Translations under genes and position numbers: made by a program
Shown: positions 7,632-15,115 of the stretch, piece by piece
Layout of the letters: each line of letters starts with the position of its first letter
How positions within the stretch are numbered: position 1 is the first letter of the stretch
Source of the DNA: an uncultured Desulfobacteraceae bacterium
GTDB taxonomy: Bacteria > Desulfobacterota > Desulfobacteria > Desulfobacterales > UBA2174
DNA: 33,077 nt
Direction of reading: 5' to 3'
Assembly: GCA_937982505.1 (NCBI GenBank)
Contig: CALJLV010000232.1
Location: 1 to 33,077 of the forward strand
Notes under the pieces: generated by a model
What the model saw: the letters and a program-made list of their open reading frames with translations, nothing else
Databases searched by the model: none
What the model was told of the DNA's origin: nothing

Positions 7632-8074
7632 AGCTCAGTGATCTCAAACCGGCCCCCGGTGCCCGTCAGGCCCGCAAACGGGTCGGACGCGGGTCCGGAA
7701 GCGGCCTCGGCAAGACGGCCGGCCGCGGCCACAAGGGCCACAAGGCCCGCTCTGGCGGCAACACGCCGCCGGGCTACGAGGGCGGTCAGATGCCGCTGCA
7801 GCGGCGTCTGCCCAAGCGCGGATTCAAGAACCTTTTTGCCGCCGAGATCGCGGTGGTCAACGTGGGCGACCTGCTTCGTTTCGAGGCCGGCCAGGTGGTG
7901 GACAGCGCCGAACTGCTGCGCAGCGGCCTCGTCAAAGGCCGCTGGGACGGCATCAAGCTGCTGGGCAACGGAGACATCGATCGGCCCTTGACGGTGCGGC
8001 TGCACCAATTCAGCCAGAGCGCGCGGGCCAAGATTGAGGCCGCGGGCGGCACGGTCGAGGTCGTAACGCCATGA
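7628..8074 (+). CDS. rplO: 50S ribosomal protein L15
   Basis: L15 (148 residues) is a late-assembly large-subunit protein with an extended Gly/Arg-rich N-terminus. The start Met-Lys-Leu-Ser-Asp-Leu-Lys-Pro-Ala-Pro-Gly-Ala, the basic Gly-Arg-Gly-Ser-Gly-Ser-Gly segment and the later Gly-Gly-Gln-Met-Pro-Leu-Gln-Arg-Arg-Leu-Pro-Lys-Arg-Gly-Phe are diagnostic. It is coupled by 4-base overlaps to rpmD upstream and secY downstream. An in-frame extension upstream to 7298 is not genuine. Confidence 0.97.
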   Translation: MKLSDLKPAPGARQARKRVGRGSGSGLGKTAGRGHKGHKARSGGNTPPGYEGGQMPLQRRLPKRGFKNLFAAEIAVVNVGDLLRFEAGQVVDSAELLRSGLVKGRWDGIKLLGNGDIDRPLTVRLHQFSQSARAKIEAAGGTVEVVTP

Positions 8075-9387
8075 TCGGCAGCGGTTTCGGCAACATCTTC
8101 AAGATCCCGGAACTCAAACGGCGCATCTTCTTCAGCCTGGCGTTGCTCATCGTCTATCGCATCGGGGTGCATATCCCGGTGCCGGGGGTCGATGCCGTGG
8201 CCCTGGCCTCCTTTTTCGACAAGGCCAGGGGGACGCTGCTGGGGCTGTTCGACATGTTCTCGGGCGGGGCCTTCGAGCAGATGTCGGTCTTTGCGCTGGG
8301 CATCATGCCGTACATCAGCGCTTCGATCATTCTCCAGTTGCTCACCGTGACCGTGCCGCACCTGGAACGGCTCAGCAAGGAGGGCGAACAGGGGCGCAAG
8401 AAGATTACCCAGTACACGCGTTACGGGACCATCGTTTTAAGCATCATCCAAGGATTCGCCATCGGGGTCGGGTTGGAGAGCATGAGCTCCCCCGGGGGCG
8501 CTCCGGTGGTCATCGATGCGGGGTGGTCCTTTCGGCTCATGACGGTGGTGACCCTGACCGCCGGCACCGCCTTCATCATGTGGCTGGGCGAACAGATCAC
8601 CGAGCGGGGCATCGGCAACGGGATCTCGCTGATCATCTTCGCCGGGATCGTCTGCCGGCTTCCCACGGCCATGGCCAACACCTTTCGGCTTCTGTCCACT
8701 GGAGAAATCGCCATCTTCCTGGTGCTGCTGCTGGTGGTGCTGATGGTGGGCGTGGTGGGGGTGATCATCTTCGTGGAGACCGCCCAGCGGCGCATCCCGG
8801 TCCAGTATGCCAAGCGGGTGGTGGGACGGCGCATGTACGGGGGCCAAAGCACGCACCTGCCGCTGAAGATCAACACGTCGGGAGTGATTCCGCCGATCTT
8901 CGCTTCGTCGATCATCATGTTTCCGGCCACCGTGGCCAATTTCATCAACGTGCCCTGGATCCAGACCATCGCCGGGGCCTTTCGGCCGGGCCAGTGGGCC
9001 TACGAACTGCTCTACGTGGCCTTTATCTTCTTTTTCTGCTTCTTTTACACCGCCGTGACCTTCAATCCGGTGGATGTGGCCGAAAACATGAAGAAGCAGG
9101 GGGGCTATATTCCGGGGATCCGGCCCGGCAAGCGTACGGCGGACTATATCGACCGGGTCCTGACGCGCATCACCCTGGGGGGGGCGATCTACGTCTCGGC
9201 GGTCTGCGTCCTGCCGTCGCTTCTGATCAGCCAATTCAACGTCCCCTTCTATTTCGGCGGTACCGCCCTGCTCATCGTGGTCGGCGTTTCCATCGATACC
9301 ATCGCTCAGATGGAATCCCATATGCTCAGCCGGCACTACGAAGGGTTTCTCAAGAAGGGGGCGGCGCGCGTCAAAGGACGCTACTAG
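8071..9387 (+). CDS. secY: Preprotein translocase channel subunit SecY
   Basis: SecY (438 residues) is the ten-helix channel of the Sec translocon in the inner membrane. The N-terminal Pro-Glu-Leu-Lys-Arg-Arg-Ile and first membrane segment are followed by the plug region (Phe-Asp-Met-Phe-Ser-Gly-Gly-Ala-Phe-Glu), then Gly-Ile-Met-Pro-Tyr-Ile-Ser-Ala-Ser-Ile. The cytosolic loop contains Pro-Val-Gln-Tyr-Ala-Lys-Arg and later Pro-Gly-Ile-Arg-Pro-Gly. The ATG overlaps the rplO stop. infA, not adk or map, comes next. Confidence 0.98.
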   Translation: MIGSGFGNIFKIPELKRRIFFSLALLIVYRIGVHIPVPGVDAVALASFFDKARGTLLGLFDMFSGGAFEQMSVFALGIMPYISASIILQLLTVTVPHLERLSKEGEQGRKKITQYTRYGTIVLSIIQGFAIGVGLESMSSPGGAPVVIDAGWSFRLMTVVTLTAGTAFIMWLGEQITERGIGNGISLIIFAGIVCRLPTAMANTFRLLSTGEIAIFLVLLLVVLMVGVVGVIIFVETAQRRIPVQYAKRVVGRRMYGGQSTHLPLKINTSGVIPPIFASSIIMFPATVANFINVPWIQTIAGAFRPGQWAYELLYVAFIFFFCFFYTAVTFNPVDVAENMKKQGGYIPGIRPGKRTADYIDRVLTRITLGGAIYVSAVCVLPSLLISQFNVPFYFGGTALLIVVGVSIDTIAQMESHMLSRHYEGFLKKGAARVKGRY

Positions 9388-9446
9388 CCTCGAGGCAGCG
9401 GGGAGAGTGACCGCCCCGGCGCGCGCCCCAAGACAGGAGAGAGTTT

Positions 9447-9665
9447 ATGGCCAAGGAAGAGCCGATCCGGGTCGAAGGAAGGGTGCTGGAGACACTGCCC
9501 AACGCCATGTTTCGCGTCGAACTGGAAAACAAGCATCAAGTGCTGGCCCACATTTCCGGCAAGATGCGCATGCACTTTATCAAGATTCTGCCCGGCGACA
9601 AGGTGACGGTGGAGTTGTCGCCCTATGACCTGAGCCGGGGACGGATTACGTACCGGTCAAAATAG
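9447..9665 (+). CDS. infA: Translation initiation factor IF-1
   Basis: IF-1 (72 residues) occupies the A site during initiation. It is a single OB fold: Met-Ala-Lys-Glu-Glu-Pro-Ile-Arg-Val-Glu-Gly at the start, Leu-Pro-Asn-Ala-Met-Phe-Arg-Val in the core and Tyr-Asp-Leu-Ser-Arg-Gly-Arg-Ile-Thr-Tyr-Arg at the end. Length is exactly typical. The ATG follows AGGAGAGAG. Its place between secY and rpmJ is common, although adk and/or map are often inserted here in other bacteria. Confidence 0.98.
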   Translation: MAKEEPIRVEGRVLETLPNAMFRVELENKHQVLAHISGKMRMHFIKILPGDKVTVELSPYDLSRGRITYRSK

Positions 9666-9717
9666 GCACGGCGGCCTCGGTATCCATCCCGGCGGCCGCT
9701 CAAAGGAGTGACGGCGC

Positions 9718-9831
9718 ATGAAGGTAAGAGCTTCGGTCAAAACAATCTGCAGCAAGTGTAAAATCGTACGCCGCAAGGGCGTCATCCGGGTGATCTGCGA
9801 GAACAAGCGCCACAAACAGCGGCAGGGATAG
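9718..9831 (+). CDS. rpmJ: 50S ribosomal protein L36, zinc-binding type
   Basis: L36 is a 37-residue protein. It opens Met-Lys-Val-Arg-Ala-Ser-Val-Lys and contains the zinc ligands Cys11, Cys14, Cys27 and His32, so it is the C+ form. It ends Lys-Gln-Arg-Gln-Gly with a TAG stop at 9829-9831. A CAAAGGAG site precedes the ATG. Its rRNA contacts help stabilise 23S helices near the factor-binding region. rpsM begins 11 bases downstream. Confidence 0.97.
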   Translation: MKVRASVKTICSKCKIVRRKGVIRVICENKRHKQRQG

Positions 9832-9842
9832 GAGGCAGAGCG

Positions 9843-10226
9843 TTGGCAAGAATCGCGGGCGTAGACTTACCCAAGCGGAAGCGGGTCGAGATCGGATTGA
9901 CCTATATCTACGGGATCGGTCGGACCACTTCACAAACCATTCTGGCCCAGTTGAACATCGACCCGGACACCCGGACCGATGACCTGACCGCGGAGCAGAT
10001 CAACGACATCCGCAAGGTCATCGACGGCAGCTTAAAGGTCGAAGGCGAGTTGCGCAGCCAGGTCTCGATGAACATCAAGCGTCTCATGGACCTGGGCTGC
10101 TATCGGGGGCTGCGGCACCGCAAGGGGTTGCCGGTCAACGGGCAGCGCACCCATACCAATGCGCGTACGCGCAAGGGACCGAAGCGGGCGGCCGTCAAGA
10201 AGAAGGGCGGACCGGGCAAGAAGTAA
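9843..10226 (+). CDS. rpsM: 30S ribosomal protein S13
   Basis: S13 (127 residues) bridges the subunits in the head and contacts P-site tRNA. The opening Ala-Arg-Ile-Ala-Gly-Val-Asp-Leu-Pro, the segment Leu-Thr-Tyr-Ile-Tyr-Gly-Ile-Gly and the end Arg-Thr-Arg-Lys-Gly-Pro-Lys-Arg are diagnostic. The start is TTG at 9843, 6 bases after the GGAGG that overlaps the end of rpmJ. The first residue after the start fits the conserved S13 N-terminus, so no later start is plausible. Confidence 0.97.
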   Translation: MARIAGVDLPKRKRVEIGLTYIYGIGRTTSQTILAQLNIDPDTRTDDLTAEQINDIRKVIDGSLKVEGELRSQVSMNIKRLMDLGCYRGLRHRKGLPVNGQRTHTNARTRKGPKRAAVKKKGGPGKK

Positions 10227-10251
10227 CCGTACACCACGAGGGCGATGATTC

Positions 10252-10638
10252 ATGGCCAAGCGAGTTCGTACCAAAAAGAAGGAAAAGAAGAATATTGCGA
10301 CTGGAGTGGTGCATATCCAGTCGACCTTCAACAACACCATCGTCACCATCACCGACCCGGCGGGCAATGCCGTGTCCTGGTCCAGTTCCGGCGTTCAGGG
10401 GTTCAAAGGGTCGCGTAAAAGCACGCCCTTCGCGGCCCAGCTGGCGGCCGAGGACGCGGCCAAGAAGGCGGCCGACCACGGGATGCGCAGCGTCGAGGTC
10501 TATGTCAAAGGGCCCGGTTCCGGGCGGGAATCGGCCCTGCGGGCCCTGCAGGCGGCAGGCTTCACCATTACCGCCATCAAAGACGTCACTCCGGTGCCGC
10601 ACAACGGCTGCCGTCCCCCCAAGCGACGACGCGTTTAA
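10252..10638 (+). CDS. rpsK: 30S ribosomal protein S11
   Basis: S11 (128 residues) is on the small-subunit platform by the E site. Conserved features are a Lys/Arg-rich N-terminal tail, then Ala-Thr-Gly-Val-Val-His-Ile-Gln-Ser-Thr-Phe-Asn-Asn-Thr, Gly-Ser-Arg-Lys-Ser-Thr-Pro and the end His-Asn-Gly-Cys-Arg-Pro-Pro-Lys-Arg-Arg-Arg-Val. Length is typical. It is followed by an unusually long spacer before rpsD, described separately. Confidence 0.98.
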   Translation: MAKRVRTKKKEKKNIATGVVHIQSTFNNTIVTITDPAGNAVSWSSSGVQGFKGSRKSTPFAAQLAAEDAAKKAADHGMRSVEVYVKGPGSGRESALRALQAAGFTITAIKDVTPVPHNGCRPPKRRRV

Positions 10639-10776
10639 AGGACGTCGCTCCGACGATGGCGGCCGATTGGTGCCCGCCGCAGGGCGCGGCGGGCCGCTGC
10701 GGGCATCGGCTGGTACGGCGCCGCCTTAAAGGCGACGCCGCCATCGTTTTGATCCGGATTTCATAAGGAGGATACT
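10639..10776 (+). promoter_or_regulatory. Structured 138-nt leader of rpsD
   Basis: The spacer between rpsK and rpsD is the longest in the ribosomal cluster and is self-complementary. A perfect 11-bp arm (10653-10663 with 10737-10747) closes the structure. Inside it is a perfect 9-bp hairpin (10672-10680 with 10686-10694, 5-base loop) and a short 4-bp hairpin (10722-10725 with 10731-10734). A TTTT run (10747-10750) follows the closing arm. The rpsD ribosome binding site AAGGAGG is at about 10765-10771. This could be an S4-binding autoregulatory leader or an attenuator. The pairing is seen directly; the function is inferred. Confidence 0.55.
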
Positions 10777-11406
10777 GTGGCACGCTACACAGGTTCGGTT
10801 TGCCGGCTCTGCCGACGGGAAAATATCAAGCTCTTCTTGAAGGGCGACCGCTGCTACTCGGACAAGTGCGCCTTCGATCGCCGGGGATACGCTCCCGGAG
10901 AGCACGGGCAGCGCCGGGGACGCAAGATCTCCGACTACGGGGTGCAGCTGCGCGAAAAACAGAAAATCAAGCGCATCTATGGGCTTACGGAAAAACAGTT
11001 CCGCCTCTTCTTCGAGCGCGCCGAACAGAAAAAAGGCGTGACCGGAACCAACCTGCTGGTGATGCTCGAGTGCCGGCTGGACAACATCGCCTTTCGCCTG
11101 GGCTTTGCCAACAGCCGCAATCAGGCGCGTCACTTCGTGCGCCACGGCCATTTCAACGTCAACGGGCGGCGTGTGGACATTCCATCCTATCTGGTCCGGG
11201 TGGGGGACGTGGTGGAACTGCGCGAGGCGAGCCGCAAGATCCAGGCCGTGACCGATGCCCTGGACGCGGTGGTGCGCCGCGGGGTGCCCCAGTGGCTCGA
11301 GCTGGAAAAAGATCAGATCAAGGGGATCGTCAAGAGTCTGCCGGAGCGTGAAGACCTCACGATGCCCATGCAAGAGCAGCTGGTCGTCGAGCTTTACTCC
11401 AAGTAG
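10777..11406 (+). CDS. rpsD: 30S ribosomal protein S4, zinc-binding type
   Basis: S4 (209 residues) nucleates 30S assembly and in many bacteria controls its own operon. It has the cysteine quartet Cys9, Cys12, Cys26 and Cys31, the zinc-binding C+ N-terminal form. The Tyr-Ala-Pro-Gly-Glu-His-Gly-Gln-Arg segment and the S4 RNA-binding domain (Arg-Leu-Asp-Asn-Ile, Arg-Gln-like Ala-Arg-His-Phe-Val-Arg-His-Gly-His) are intact. The start is GTG at 10777 with AAGGAGG upstream. It is preceded by a structured leader and followed by rpoA. Confidence 0.97.
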   Translation: MARYTGSVCRLCRRENIKLFLKGDRCYSDKCAFDRRGYAPGEHGQRRGRKISDYGVQLREKQKIKRIYGLTEKQFRLFFERAEQKKGVTGTNLLVMLECRLDNIAFRLGFANSRNQARHFVRHGHFNVNGRRVDIPSYLVRVGDVVELREASRKIQAVTDALDAVVRRGVPQWLELEKDQIKGIVKSLPEREDLTMPMQEQLVVELYSK

Positions 11407-11476
11407 CGGTCCCCCGGCATGCAGGAGGGGGTGGACGGCGGCGCAGCGGTGCAAACGAAATTCCGGGAGATTGAAA

Positions 11477-12505
11477 ATGGCATCCAATGAGATCATGTAC
11501 ATGAACTGGCAGCAGATGATCATGCCAGAGAAGGTCCAGGTCGACAGCACCCCTCAGTACGGCAAGTTCGTCTGCGAACCGTTGGAGCGGGGCTTCGGCA
11601 TCACCATCGGCAACGCCTTGCGGCGCATCATCCTGTCCTCTTTGTACGGGGCTGCCATCGTGTCGGTCAAGTTCGATGATGTCATGCACGAGTTCAGCGT
11701 GATTCCCGGGGTGATGGAGGATGTGTCGGAAATCATCCTCAACCTCAAGGAGGTGCGGCTCAAGGCCAGCGACGCCCAGCCGCGGGAGATTTACATCGAA
11801 AAAGAAGGTCAGGGGGCGGTGACCGCCGCCGATATTGTCAGCCCGGACGGGCGTATCAGCGTCCTGAATCCCGAGCAACCCATCGCCACCTTGAGCGGCG
11901 GGAAGCTGCGCATGGAGATGCGCGTGGAAGTGGGCAAGGGATACAGCCTGGCCGAGAACAACAAGCGCGAGGACGACCCCATCGGCACCATCCCCATCGA
12001 TGCGGTGTTTTCTCCCGTCAAGCGCGTTGTTTACGTGGTGGGCAATGCCCGTGTGGGGCAGCGCACGGATTACGACAAACTGACCCTGGAAGTCTGGACG
12101 GACAGGAGCATTACCCCCGAAGATGCCGTGGCCTTCGCCGCCAAGATCATGAAGGAGCAGATGAGCATTTTCATCAACTTCGATGAATCGGCCGAACCCG
12201 AACCGGATCAGTCCCCCGAAGAGATGGAGATCCCCTCTTTCAACGAGAACCTCTACCGCAGCGTGGAGGAGCTCGAGCTGAGCGTCCGCAGCGCCAATTG
12301 TCTGAAGAACGCCGAGATTCACCAGATCTGGCAGCTCGTGACCAAGAGCGAAGGAGAGATGCTGCGCACCAAGAATTTCGGTCGCAAGTCGCTCAACGAG
12401 ATCAAGGAAGTGTTAAGCGAGATGGGTCTTTCCCTCGGCATGAAGCTGGAAGGATTCGACGCATCCGAGGAAGACACCGAGCAAGGAGAAGAATCGGAGC
12501 CATGA
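11477..12505 (+). CDS. rpoA: RNA polymerase alpha subunit
   Basis: Alpha (342 residues) forms the dimer that assembles RNA polymerase. The N-terminal domain contains Phe-Gly-Ile-Thr-Ile-Gly-Asn-Ala-Leu-Arg-Arg-Ile-Leu-like residues near 45. After an acidic linker the C-terminal domain begins near residue 265 with Leu-Ser-Val-Arg-Ser-Ala-Asn-Cys-Leu, followed by Lys-Asn-Phe-Gly-Arg-Lys-Ser-Leu-Asn-Glu-Ile, the DNA/activator-contacting surface. The ATG at 11477 is favoured over upstream in-frame codons because it follows CCGGGAGATTGAAA. Its TGA overlaps the rplQ ATG. Confidence 0.97.
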   Translation: MASNEIMYMNWQQMIMPEKVQVDSTPQYGKFVCEPLERGFGITIGNALRRIILSSLYGAAIVSVKFDDVMHEFSVIPGVMEDVSEIILNLKEVRLKASDAQPREIYIEKEGQGAVTAADIVSPDGRISVLNPEQPIATLSGGKLRMEMRVEVGKGYSLAENNKREDDPIGTIPIDAVFSPVKRVVYVVGNARVGQRTDYDKLTLEVWTDRSITPEDAVAFAAKIMKEQMSIFINFDESAEPEPDQSPEEMEIPSFNENLYRSVEELELSVRSANCLKNAEIHQIWQLVTKSEGEMLRTKNFGRKSLNEIKEVLSEMGLSLGMKLEGFDASEEDTEQGEESEP

Positions 12506-13059
12506 GACACCGCAAATCCGCCACCAAGTTGGGTAAATCGAGCAGCCACCGGACCGCCATGCTGCGCAACATGGTCACGAGCCTCTTGAAACATGAACGC
12601 ATCCGCACCACCGACGCAAAGGCCAAGGTGCTTCGCGGCTGGGCCGATCATCTGATCACCCTGGCCAAGCGCGGCGACCTGCATGCCCGGCGCCAGGCCC
12701 TGGCCATCGTTCAGGAAGAGGCGGTGGTGCACAAGCTCTTCGCCGACGCGGCCGAGCGCTTCGGCGGCGCCGCGGGGGGCTATACCCGCATCGTCAAGGT
12801 CGGTCCGCGGCCCGGGGACGCCGCGCCTATGTCGCTCATCGAGCTGGTGGTGCCCGAGGGCCAGCGCCGGATGAAGCCGGCCAGGAAGAAGGCGGCCGCT
12901 CCGGTCCTCGAAAAGGCCAAAACGGCGGTCGCGGCCGCCGGTCCCGCCGCCGCGCCGGCCGACGAGGTCCAGCACGCCCCGGAAGGCCCCGCGGCGGACG
13001 ATGGGGCCCCCACCACCGGGGCCAAGGCCGATAGCGCCCCAGAGCCGAAACCGGAGTAG
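12502..13059 (+). CDS. rplQ: 50S ribosomal protein L17 with long Ala/Pro-rich tail
   Basis: L17 sits by the tunnel exit. Residues 1-120 contain the full family (Met-Arg-His-Arg-Lys-Ser-Ala-Thr-Lys-Leu-Gly, Ser-Ser-His-Arg-Thr-Ala-Met-Leu-Arg-Asn and the Arg-Pro-Gly-Asp-Ala-Ala segment). The total of 185 residues exceeds the usual 115-130. The last 65 are low-complexity, rich in Ala, Pro, Lys and Glu, and probably disordered. Extensions of this kind occur in some lineages. It is the last gene of the operon and is followed by a terminator. Confidence 0.96.
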   Translation: MRHRKSATKLGKSSSHRTAMLRNMVTSLLKHERIRTTDAKAKVLRGWADHLITLAKRGDLHARRQALAIVQEEAVVHKLFADAAERFGGAAGGYTRIVKVGPRPGDAAPMSLIELVVPEGQRRMKPARKKAAAPVLEKAKTAVAAAGPAAAPADEVQHAPEGPAADDGAPTTGAKADSAPEPKPE

Positions 13060-13096
13060 CCGGGCGGAACCTGAAAAAGCACCCGCCTTGAAGATC

Positions 13097-13130
13097 AAAA
13101 AACGCGCCCCTCAGCGGGGCGCGTTTTTTT
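13097..13130. terminator. Bidirectional intrinsic terminator between rplQ and gcdA
   Basis: An 8-bp GC stem (13103-13110 with 13116-13123, 5-base loop) is flanked by A6 on the left and T7 on the right, so it reads as a rho-independent terminator on both strands. It lies 38 bases past the rplQ stop, and its T-run abuts the TAA stop of the convergent gcdA (13129). It ends the ribosomal transcript and the gcdA transcript. Confidence 0.93.
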
Positions 13131-14862
13131 ATCCCCGGATGACCCGCGGCAGGAGCATCTGGTGCTGGGCGCAGATGCTGCGCGGGTTCTGATAGGCGGC
13201 GGCACAGAAGGCCTGCAGATAGGCGCGCAGCCGATCCAGGGGGACCACCTCGTCGATCAATCCTTTGCGGGCGCAAAAGATGGGCCGTGAATTGGCGTGG
13301 TACTGGGCCGCCATCTGGTTCATCTTCTCGATGACGGGTGCCAGCGGCCGGCCGGCCTGCTTTTCCTTGACCAGGCGGCGGCTGAAGCTGGCCGCCGCGG
13401 CCGTTTCGCCGTGCATCACGTAGATTTCACTGGCGGCTGTGCCCAGGGTAAAGGCATTGTGGCGCGTGGCGGTGGGCCCGCCCATGATGTAATGGGAGGC
13501 GGCCGACCCCTTGCGCAGGACCACCAGCATCATGGGCACATCGGTTTGCTGGATGGAGTAGATCAGGCTCTGGCCCAGGCCGAGCAATTCGGCCTTTTCG
13601 GCTAGGTCTCCCACGTCGATGCCGGTGGTGTCTTGAAACCAGACGACAGGCACCCGGTCGCGGCCGCAGAAGGTGACAAACTCGTTCATCTTGATCAGCC
13701 CCTGGCGGTACAGCTTGCCCCCGATCCCCGGATAGTCGGCGTATTCGGGATAGCCTTCGGCCAGGATCCCCTGGCGATTGCCGATGCAGCCCACCAGAAG
13801 GCCGTCGACCTTGCACAGGCCGGTGTAGACCTCGGGCCCGAAGTCCGGGCGGTATTCCATGTGCTGGCTGCCGTCCACCAGGCGGGCCAGGACCTGCTCG
13901 AAGGTGTAGGCCCGCTTCTGGTTGGCGGGCAGGAGTCGATAGAGATCCTCGGCGGGAAAAAGGGGCGGGGCGGGGTCGGCCACCCGGAAGAAGCGCGGAT
14001 TGTAGCCGGGCATGTCGCGCATGTACTCGCGGATCCCTTCGATGACACCATTCTCGTCTTCGTAGACGTGGCGGAAGAAGCCGGTGGCCTCGTGGTGCAC
14101 CGCCACCGAGCCGGGCGGCTCCGCGCGGTACTGCTGGGCCGCGCGGATCAGGGCCTCGGCCCCTTCCAGGTCGAAGCAGCCCTTGGGTGACATGCCCGAG
14201 AGGATTCCGCCCCCGCCCACGGCCATGTTGGCGTCCTTGTGGGCCAGCAGAAGGGTCGGGCTAATGCTGTGGTAGCCGCCTCCGGCGGGATTGGTCCCGT
14301 AGATGGCCGCCAGGAGTGGAACCCCGGCGATCTGCAGCTCGGCGTTGCGAAAGAAGGTGGTTCCGCCGCCGCGCCGGCCGCCGTAGAATTTCTCCTGGTC
14401 GGGAAGCTTGATCCCGCTGCAGTTCACCAGCCAGACCAGGGGCAGGTTGAGGCGGCGGGCCAGGTCGGTGACCCGGTGCACGTTTTCCGCCTGGCCCGCG
14501 AGCCAGGCTCCGGCGAGAACCTTGTTGTCGAAGCCGATGACCACGGCCCATTTGCCGGCGATGCGCCCCAGGCCGTCGACCACGTTGTTGGTCCCTTCGG
14601 GGTTGTCGTCCGGGTTGAAGAGGGTGTGCAGGGGGGTCCAGGTGCCCGGGTCGATGAGCTGCTCGAGGCGCTGCCAGACCGTGAACTGCCCCCGGGCGTT
14701 GATCTTTTCCGTGGGGAATCCGGCGTTGCGCACCGCCTCGACGGCGGCGGCGACCTCGGTTTCGACGCTTTTGAGGTCCTTCAGGTTCTCCTCGGCCTCA
14801 AGGCGCTGGCCCTGGGTCAGGGGTTGTCCGAAGATCGGCATCTTAGCGAAGTAGGGTTTCAT
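13129..14862 (-). CDS. gcdA: Glutaconyl-CoA decarboxylase alpha subunit (carboxyltransferase)
   Basis: This protein removes the carboxyl group of glutaconyl-CoA to give crotonyl-CoA, passing it to a biotin carrier; a membrane partner then couples decarboxylation to sodium export. The 577 residues resemble Acidaminococcus GcdA (587 residues) throughout: Thr-Leu-Phe-Asn-Pro near residue 85, Arg-Arg-Gly-Gly-Gly-Thr-Thr-Phe-Phe-Arg-Asn-Ala-Glu-Leu, Gly-Thr-Asn-Pro-Ala-Gly-Gly-Gly-Tyr-His-Ser-Ile, and Gln-Asp-Thr-Thr-Gly-Ile-Asp-Val-Gly in the second crotonase-fold domain. The ATG at 14862 follows GAAGGGAG. No biotin carrier (gcdC) or membrane subunit (gcdB) lies nearby, so these must be supplied elsewhere. 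A related carboxyltransferase of propionyl-CoA type is less likely because of the match along the full length. Confidence 0.9.
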   Translation of the reverse strand: MKPYFAKMPIFGQPLTQGQRLEAEENLKDLKSVETEVAAAVEAVRNAGFPTEKINARGQFTVWQRLEQLIDPGTWTPLHTLFNPDDNPEGTNNVVDGLGRIAGKWAVVIGFDNKVLAGAWLAGQAENVHRVTDLARRLNLPLVWLVNCSGIKLPDQEKFYGGRRGGGTTFFRNAELQIAGVPLLAAIYGTNPAGGGYHSISPTLLLAHKDANMAVGGGGILSGMSPKGCFDLEGAEALIRAAQQYRAEPPGSVAVHHEATGFFRHVYEDENGVIEGIREYMRDMPGYNPRFFRVADPAPPLFPAEDLYRLLPANQKRAYTFEQVLARLVDGSQHMEYRPDFGPEVYTGLCKVDGLLVGCIGNRQGILAEGYPEYADYPGIGGKLYRQGLIKMNEFVTFCGRDRVPVVWFQDTTGIDVGDLAEKAELLGLGQSLIYSIQQTDVPMMLVVLRKGSAASHYIMGGPTATRHNAFTLGTAASEIYVMHGETAAAASFSRRLVKEKQAGRPLAPVIEKMNQMAAQYHANSRPIFCARKGLIDEVVPLDRLRAYLQAFCAAAYQNPRSICAQHQMLLPRVIRG

Positions 14863-15034
14863 GGGCGCTCCCTTCAGGATTTGATGGTCACTGGGCGGCG
14901 GGAAGGACCCACCGATATTACGGAGCGCTCCTTGCGGAGTCAAGAGATGAGGCGCAGCCGGGCAAGACCCTGTCAACGCAAGGGCATCTGTCTGAAGACT
15001 TTGCCGGCGCCACGGTCCGGTCGCCCCTGGCGGG

Positions 15035-15063
15035 TTGATCTCTCCGGCGAGCTCCGCTATATA
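15035..15063 (+). promoter_or_regulatory. Sigma-70-type promoter for the dehydratase operon
   Basis: TTGATC at 15035-15040 and TATATA at 15058-15063 are separated by exactly 17 bases, a good -35/-10 pair. The predicted start near 15070 leaves about 46 bases before the ATG at 15116. It lies in the 253-base divergent region between gcdA and the dehydratase genes; no clear promoter for the minus-strand gcdA was recognised there. Confidence 0.6.
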
Positions 15064-15115
15064 GGCACGGTCTCGTCCGGGAAGACGGGGCGTCAACCAC
15101 ATCCGGAGTGCGACC

